Of a DNA stretch of 9,861 nt, positions 5,879 to 9,861 are shown in pieces. Made by a program: the position numbers and the translations under genes. Below the pieces are notes generated by a model that made no database searches, was not told the origin of the DNA, and worked only from the letters and a program-made list of their open reading frames with translations. The DNA is taken from positions 1 through 9,861 of the forward strand of contig JAZQDE010000011.1 in NCBI GenBank assembly GCA_045546695.1. The letters run 5' to 3'. Position 1 is the first letter of the stretch; every line of letters starts with the position of its first letter. This DNA is from SIG424 sp045546695. Its GTDB lineage: Bacteria; Bacillota; Clostridia; UBA1212; UBA1255.

Positions 5879-6698
5879 CTGTTTTCTCTCCTGTATGACT
5901 AAATTTTATATATTCGCCGTAAAGCGTTTCATCCTTATCCATAAGCATCTTCACATAGTGTGAACAATACTTTGAAAACGTCTGGTTACGATAACCATAT
6001 TTTGACACAATTTTCACAAGCCACAAAGGCATTTTCTTGCCCGTCTTGAGCTCAAGCACCGCAACGTGCGGAGGATTCACCTCGTCGCCATAACTACCGT
6101 GCGCCAGGTCAAGGTCCATCCACCTCGTTCTGATATTAAAATCGAACGTGATTCGCATCTCGGGTGACGTCTTGTCATATAGCGCAACGCGCTCGTAGCT
6201 GACAACGTTCTTGGGCCTGAGCTTCTTTGTCAGAATCGTGTACTGAAGCTCCTTTAAAATCTGAGTATTTGACGCGTGAAAAGAATTAAGCCATGCCTGA
6301 TTCTCTTCTGTGAAAATATAATTCTTGTCACAACCGCGGTCAATCTGTTTGCCGGTCTCTGCCAGAAACTGCATCGCCTCATCAAGCGGCAGTGCAGCAC
6401 GTCGCTTGATTACAAGACCATTATACTTGGATTTGAGCTCAAAAAAAGACTTTTCTGTGTTTGTTCCGTAAATTCTCAGACGAACTTTTTGCCTGTAATC
6501 GACACCATTCATCGTCTCTGCAAAACAATCCAGCTCTTCATTTTCAAGATAAATACTGCTGATAGTATAGCAACCATTTTCATCTGCATACTTATCAAAA
6601 GAAACGTACGGCGCAAGATCCTTCATCATCTGCTCCATTACGTCAAAAGAAACAGCATATTTGAACTCGTATCTACTGAAATTTTCAATAACCGCCAT
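5871..6698 (-). CDS. VTC-domain (polyphosphate polymerase-like) protein
   Basis: A 275-residue cytoplasmic protein of the VTC/CYTH triphosphate-tunnel type; relatives make or cleave phosphoanhydride bonds. The tunnel residues are visible: RYEFK at 9-13, the basic strand KVRLRIYG (71-78), FELKSK (86-91), KRR (98-100), SYER (167-170), RITFDFNIR (182-190), LELK (215-218) and FSKYC (241-245). These alternate acidic and basic residues on strands, as expected for metal and phosphate binding, so the domain looks catalytically intact. Polyphosphate synthesis is proven for the yeast VTC complex; for bacterial stand-alone members it is an assumption. Two GTG codons at 6710 and 6707 are in frame, but they form part of the AAGGTGG ribosome site, so the ATG at 6698-6696 is chosen. 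It is first in the operon with DUF4956 and nahK. Confidence 0.87.
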   Translation of the reverse strand: MAVIENFSRYEFKYAVSFDVMEQMMKDLAPYVSFDKYADENGCYTISSIYLENEELDCFAETMNGVDYRQKVRLRIYGTNTEKSFFELKSKYNGLVIKRRAALPLDEAMQFLAETGKQIDRGCDKNYIFTEENQAWLNSFHASNTQILKELQYTILTKKLRPKNVVSYERVALYDKTSPEMRITFDFNIRTRWMDLDLAHGSYGDEVNPPHVAVLELKTGKKMPLWLVKIVSKYGYRNQTFSKYCSHYVKMLMDKDETLYGEYIKFSHTGEKTDA

Positions 6699-6748
6699 AC
6701 TTTTCACCACCTTCTATTAAACGAATCCGACTTGTATCTCAACGCTTA

Positions 6749-6777
6749 ATTTTAGCCCGAAACACGAGTTATGTCAA
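6749..6777 (-). promoter_or_regulatory. Strong sigma-A promoter for the VTC-DUF4956-nahK operon
   Basis: On the minus strand TTGACA at 6777-6772, a 17-nt spacer and TAAAAT at 6754-6749. The -35 is perfect and the -10 matches five of six. The -35 is also the last two sense codons (Leu-Thr) of the PdxA-family gene. Predicted start near 6742, leader about 44 nt. It marks the three-gene operon as separately transcribed, although read-through from upstream remains possible because no terminator is seen. Confidence 0.85.
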
Positions 6778-7734
6778 TTCATATTTGCACGCAAGGCGAA
6801 CAGCTTCGGCAATGCTGACAGAGCTTGCCAAATTTTTCCATGCAATATCAAAAGCTGTGCCGTGGTCGACAGACGTGCGCAAAAAAGGCAGGCCGTGCGT
6901 TATAGAAATAGTCTTTTCAAAATCGAGCGTTTTGGCAGCGATGTGACCCTGATCATGATATAAAGACAGCACGCAGCTGTATCTTCCATTATGTGCCAGG
7001 TGAAAAACAGAGTCCGCCGGCACCGGGCCGCACACATGCGCCCCAGGAAACTTTTGTGCAAGAATCCCGGACGCCTCTGAAACGGCAGGTTCAATCACTC
7101 TACCCTCTTCATCTCCGAACAGGCCGTGTTCGCCATTGTGGGGATTGAGGCCGGCAACAGCCATCGTGCCTTCTCCAAGGCCGATGCGCCTGAGAGCCTC
7201 GGTGCATCTTAAAATATAATCGACAATGCGTTCTTTTGTCAGGGCCTTGATAGAGCAGGCAAGACTCAGGTGCCTCGTGACGAAAAAGATGCGCAGGCCG
7301 TCGGTCTCAAACATTGTGAGCGGATCGTCAGTATTTGTCAGTCCTGCATAGATTTCAGTGTGACCAATATATGGCACGCCCGCAGCCTTCAAAGACTCCT
7401 TGTTTATGGGAGCTGTTGCGACGGCGCTACACGTGCCGTCCATACAAAGTTCAACAGATTTTTTAATATATTCAAAAGCTGCCCTGCCACATTTTGCCTG
7501 CACAACGCCCGGCTCGACATTGCCAAGATTCGTCTCAACGTGACAGATATATTTACCATATTTTTCCTCAAATTCATCAATACCGCAGAGGGCGGCCGCT
7601 TTTTCGAGTACATTTTTGTCGCCAATTATTACCGGGAAACACTGCTCAAAGTCGAAGTCGCCGCCGAGCATTTTCACGATAATTTCCGGGCCGATTCCGG
7701 CCGGATCACCCATTGTAACTGCAATTTTTTTCAT
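6769..7734 (-). CDS. pdxA: PdxA-family dehydrogenase (4-phospho-hydroxythreonine or 4-phospho-threonate type)
   Basis: A 321-residue NAD-dependent, divalent-metal dehydrogenase of the PdxA family. Landmarks: MGDPAGIGPEI at 8-18, GHTE at 124-127, RHLSL with H155, NPHNGEHGLFG with H199, LYHDQGH with H260, and HGTAFDIAWKN at 291-301. H155, H199 and H260 correspond in order and spacing to the three metal-binding histidines of PdxA. Classical PdxA acts in the DXP-dependent pyridoxal phosphate pathway; PdxA2-type relatives oxidise 4-phospho-D-threonate or erythronate in sugar-acid catabolism. Many Clostridia make pyridoxal phosphate by PdxS/PdxT, and no pdxJ or other pyridoxal phosphate gene is here, so a catabolic role is at least as likely; no four-carbon acid kinase is visible either. 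It lies 13 bp after the rhomboid gene. The ribosome site is a GGGGG run. Confidence 0.88.
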   Translation of the reverse strand: MKKIAVTMGDPAGIGPEIIVKMLGGDFDFEQCFPVIIGDKNVLEKAAALCGIDEFEEKYGKYICHVETNLGNVEPGVVQAKCGRAAFEYIKKSVELCMDGTCSAVATAPINKESLKAAGVPYIGHTEIYAGLTNTDDPLTMFETDGLRIFFVTRHLSLACSIKALTKERIVDYILRCTEALRRIGLGEGTMAVAGLNPHNGEHGLFGDEEGRVIEPAVSEASGILAQKFPGAHVCGPVPADSVFHLAHNGRYSCVLSLYHDQGHIAAKTLDFEKTISITHGLPFLRTSVDHGTAFDIAWKNLASSVSIAEAVRLACKYELT

Positions 7735-7747
7735 AAAACCCCCAGAA

Positions 7748-8887
7748 TTATGCGTTTTTGTTGCGGCGCAATCTTATAGTGTTGATTAAGAGTGCAATCA
7801 GGAATCCGGCCGCAAATCCGCCGAAATGTCCGTAGTTGTCGATGCCTGTCTGTGTAAGTCCGTAGAACAGATTATATAAGACCATAAATGCCAGAATCAG
7901 GTAGTTGCCTGCCTGCCTGAAGCTCTTTGCGTGTTTTCCGAAAAACATTCTGTATATCAATACGCCGCCGAGTCCCATTATCGCGCCCGATGCGCCAAGC
8001 GAAAAGCTGTTTGTCATAAAAAGGAAAGACAGGAAGCTTCCGAAGAGGCCCGAGAGTATATAAATTATCATAAATTCGAGGTCGGTGTAATACCGCCTGA
8101 CGACAAATCCAAGGTACAGCAGCGAAATCATATTGCCCGCAAGATGACCGATATCTGCATGCAGAAACATCGCTGTGAAAAGTCGCCATACGTCGCCGTC
8201 TAGTATCAGTGTGCTGTTCTGGATGCCGTGATATCGAAACGGCTTGTAACCAAATTTTGTTTCTAAAATAAGGTCGAGTATAAAAATCGCGACGTTTATT
8301 ACGATAAGGACAATCACAGGATTGATTGGATTTTTGTGTCTCACCGGGCGAAGCTGCTCATATACAGTGCGCCTTTGCTGTCTTTTGCCTTCCAGAATCT
8401 GGCTACGCGTGTAGTAATCCATGCCCACAAACTGTTTAGATTCTTCCAGCGCCTGCCTTATATTTTTGTCAGGCTTTCTGCCTGAAACTGTTACGTATAT
8501 ACCGGGCTGCATGTCGTATATAATCAAATCGACAAGCATACCATTTTTATCCATTTCTTCCTGAACCTGCCTGAATACCGGCGCAAGATATGGTGAAAAG
8601 TCTGCGTAATTTTCAAAAACGTAAATAATACTCATCATAACAGAATGTCTCGCACCGTCCTTATGAGCTATGTTTTTTACGCGTAAAAGTGAATTGTTTA
8701 TGTTATTTATTACCTGCTCTTGCGTGCTGCCGTTTGAAACAACACACATTACCATAACATACGAAGAGGCGCCGAGGTCTCTTTTTACAAGACCACCGCC
8801 GCCGGGTGCAGGTGAAAAACCTGAATCATGTATTAATGTAAATGCAAGGCAATCAGCAAAACTCTTGCTATTAGCCCCTTCTGACAT
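7748..8887 (-). CDS. Rhomboid-family intramembrane serine protease with large N-terminal domain
   Basis: A 379-residue membrane protein. The C-terminal half (from about residue 190) has six predicted membrane helices with all rhomboid landmarks: WRLFTAMFLHADIGHLAGNM (234-253; N252 oxyanion), GASGA with nucleophile S300, and GHFGG with H354 as the partner. Residues 1-185 form a soluble, probably cytoplasmic, alpha/beta domain (FADCLAFTLIH; YVMVMCVVSNGSTQEQVINNINNSLLR; GMLVDLIIYDM) that I cannot assign; a basic linker GKRQQRRTVYEQLRPVR precedes the first helix. Substrates unknown. The start at 8887 overlaps the yabR end by 17 bp; GAGGCGG lies 5 nt before it. An in-frame ATG at 8911 is possible but has no clear ribosome site. 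Confidence 0.9.
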   Translation of the reverse strand: MSEGANSKSFADCLAFTLIHDSGFSPAPGGGGLVKRDLGASSYVMVMCVVSNGSTQEQVINNINNSLLRVKNIAHKDGARHSVMMSIIYVFENYADFSPYLAPVFRQVQEEMDKNGMLVDLIIYDMQPGIYVTVSGRKPDKNIRQALEESKQFVGMDYYTRSQILEGKRQQRRTVYEQLRPVRHKNPINPVIVLIVINVAIFILDLILETKFGYKPFRYHGIQNSTLILDGDVWRLFTAMFLHADIGHLAGNMISLLYLGFVVRRYYTDLEFMIIYILSGLFGSFLSFLFMTNSFSLGASGAIMGLGGVLIYRMFFGKHAKSFRQAGNYLILAFMVLYNLFYGLTQTGIDNYGHFGGFAAGFLIALLINTIRLRRNKNA

Positions 8888-9410
8888 ATCCGCCGCCTCG
8901 CTTATTCTCATTCTGGCGCTTCATATCAATGAGGCGCTCGTCACTTTCCTTGATATAGCGAGCAAGTTTATCCTCAAATGCTGTAGCAGTGTCTGATGTA
9001 AGGTCATCATAAAGCGGTGGAGGTTCTGAGAAAAGAAGATTCGGATCAGAGCGCTGAGCCTTTACCTTTTCCTGGCGATTCTGCCTTTTTTGCTTCTGTT
9101 CTCTGATAACATTGTCCTTCTGCTCTTTTGTAAGATCCTTTACCTGAGGCTCCTGAGCTTCACCTTTTTCGATGAGAATGTCGTCTGCCTTTTTGATGGA
9201 CAAACGTTTTTTGCCATCATGCTCTGTAGCAAGGGCAATAACCTTAACAGTCTGACCGACATAAAGGAAATCCTTGATGTCTTTTACAAAATTCTTGGAA
9301 ATTTCTGAAATATGAACTAATCCTGAAGAGCCGTCCTCTAACTGGACGAACGCACCGAAATTCATGAGTGCGCAAACTTTACCTGTCAATATGATGTCAA
9401 CGTCCGACAT
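8871..9410 (-). CDS. yabR: YabR-type S1-domain RNA-binding protein
   Basis: A 179-residue cytoplasmic protein with one S1 RNA-binding domain at about residues 5-77 (GKVCALMNFGAFVQLEDGSSGLVHISEIS... VGQTVKVIA... KKRLSIKKA). A charged, coiled, Gln/Lys-rich linker (about 90-120) leads to a C-terminal FEDKLARYIKESDERL segment and a Gly/Arg tail (KRGGGYVRRG), which is typical of the Firmicutes YabR relatives and likely binds RNA or the ribosome. Its place right after divIC is the same order as in Bacillus (divIC-yabR), which supports the assignment. The gene starts 38 bp after divIC; the nearest AAGGGATGG site is about 13 nt before the ATG, slightly long. Exact function is not established. Confidence 0.92.
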   Translation of the reverse strand: MSDVDIILTGKVCALMNFGAFVQLEDGSSGLVHISEISKNFVKDIKDFLYVGQTVKVIALATEHDGKKRLSIKKADDILIEKGEAQEPQVKDLTKEQKDNVIREQKQKRQNRQEKVKAQRSDPNLLFSEPPPLYDDLTSDTATAFEDKLARYIKESDERLIDMKRQNENKRGGGYVRRG

Positions 9411-9448
9411 AAAAAAATAAATTCCATCCCTTCAAATGCTTTGACAAT

Positions 9449-9721
9449 TTAGTCTTCTGACTTGATATATACTGTCTCGTTGTCCTTTACAAGGCCCAAT
9501 ATTTCCCTGGCTTTGCGTTCGACATACTCGTCAGTACCTATCATCTGCTGTTCTTCTTCAAGAGATTCGAGCTCCTGCTCCGCGTCAGAAATTTTCGACT
9601 GCAGTTCGGCATTCTTGTCGATATTACGGTTCAACACACTCTGCTGAGAAAACAGCAAAGCCAGAAGTCCGATAAGAACTATCAAGAACAATAAATTCTG
9701 CAAATTAAAAATTCTGCGCAT
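9449..9721 (-). CDS. divIC: Septum formation initiator DivIC/FtsB
   Basis: A 90-residue bitopic membrane protein of the divisome. It has a short basic N-terminus, one membrane helix at about 8-24, a heptad-rich coiled coil at about 28-60 for pairing with FtsL, and the conserved extracellular segment DEYVERKAREILGLVKDNETVYI (64-86). The FtsB/DivIC fold recruits the septal peptidoglycan synthases. The ATG at 9721-9719 is chosen; a GTG at 9730 is in frame and would add MIN, and ribosome-site evidence does not decide between them. It is first in the window's divIC-yabR-rhomboid-PdxA group. Confidence 0.92.
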   Translation of the reverse strand: MRRIFNLQNLLFLIVLIGLLALLFSQQSVLNRNIDKNAELQSKISDAEQELESLEEEQQMIGTDEYVERKAREILGLVKDNETVYIKSED

Positions 9722-9759
9722 ATTAATCACTCGCTTTATCTTTAGTAATGGTCTGTGTA

Positions 9760-9788
9760 ATTATATCCTTTATTTTTCAATTCGTAAA
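9760..9788 (-). promoter_or_regulatory. Sigma-A promoter for the divIC operon
   Basis: On the minus strand a perfect TATAAT lies at 9765-9760 and TTTACG (four of six) at 9788-9783, with a 17-nt spacer. The predicted start is near 9753, giving a leader of about 32 nt before divIC. The surrounding 9731-9815 is AT-rich and non-coding. Confidence 0.72.
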
Positions 9789-9815
9789 GTATTTTTTTAA
9801 CAAAATGTAAACTTA

Positions 9816-9861
9816 TCGGCCGCGGGGCGGCTCGGGGGTTGGGCTTTGGCCGAGGGGGGTG
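9816..9861. other. Very GC-rich edge segment with inverted repeats; function not determined
   Basis: The last 46 bases are far richer in G and C than the AT-rich promoter next to them. TCGGCC at 9816-9821 and GGCCGA at 9848-9853 are inverted copies, and GCCGC-GGG-GCGGC forms a second, smaller stem near the first. No T-run follows on either strand, so it is not a standard terminator. On the minus strand one frame stays open up to a TAA at 9813-9815, giving a Pro/Gly/Arg-rich tail, so it could be the end of an upstream gene. Confidence 0.35.

Noticed and set aside
6714..6742. Second promoter for the VTC operon (TTGAGA-N17-TAATAG)
   Set aside because: Transcription would begin inside or after the ribosome site, leaving the message untranslatable; the promoter at 6777-6749 fits better.
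6276..6749. 157-codon plus-strand frame opposite the VTC gene
   Set aside because: Antisense shadow with no ribosome site or domain, crossing the VTC promoter.

Overview
The window looks like a chromosomal segment of a Gram-positive, low-to-moderate GC anaerobe of the Clostridia, most probably a Lachnospiraceae-type gut or rumen bacterium. The reasons are strong AGGAGG-type ribosome sites, near-consensus sigma-A promoters, a divIC-yabR pair as in Firmicutes, a split transketolase, and an N-acetylhexosamine 1-kinase very like that of gut sugar users. This placement is inference; there is no rRNA or other species marker here. I see no phage, transposon, CRISPR or tRNA, and coding is dense throughout.

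Layout, left to right. (1) 1-820, minus strand: rpiB followed by the start of a split transketolase, a non-oxidative pentose phosphate unit. (2) 995-1908: a small 68-residue protein on plus converges with, and overlaps by 55 bp, an SGNH/GDSL hydrolase on minus. (3) 1909-2157: a 249-bp intergenic stretch with three tandem 22-bp GC-rich units followed by a near-perfect promoter. (4) 2158-2872, plus: a lipoprotein with its own promoter and a strong terminator. (5) 2934-4061, plus: a UspA-like protein (TTG start) and a thymidylate-kinase-like protein with an altered P-loop. (6) 4064-6698, minus: an operon of VTC-domain protein, DUF4956 membrane protein and NahK-type sugar kinase, driven by a TTGACA-N17-TAAAAT promoter embedded in the end of the gene before it. 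(7) 6769-9721, minus: divIC, yabR, a rhomboid protease with a large N-terminal domain, and a PdxA-family dehydrogenase, apparently one transcription unit with a promoter at about 9760-9788. (8) 9816-9861: a short, very GC-rich tail at the edge.

Most genes have clear housekeeping or metabolic roles: pentose phosphate carbon flow, septum formation, RNA binding and sugar phosphorylation. The least explained parts are the VTC-DUF4956-NahK trio, the atypical nucleotide-kinase homologue beside a UspA-like partner, the small protein with a perfect 10-bp inverted repeat inside its gene, and the tandem repeats before the lipoprotein. None of these proves a new system; they are the places where the sequence shows more than routine annotation explains.
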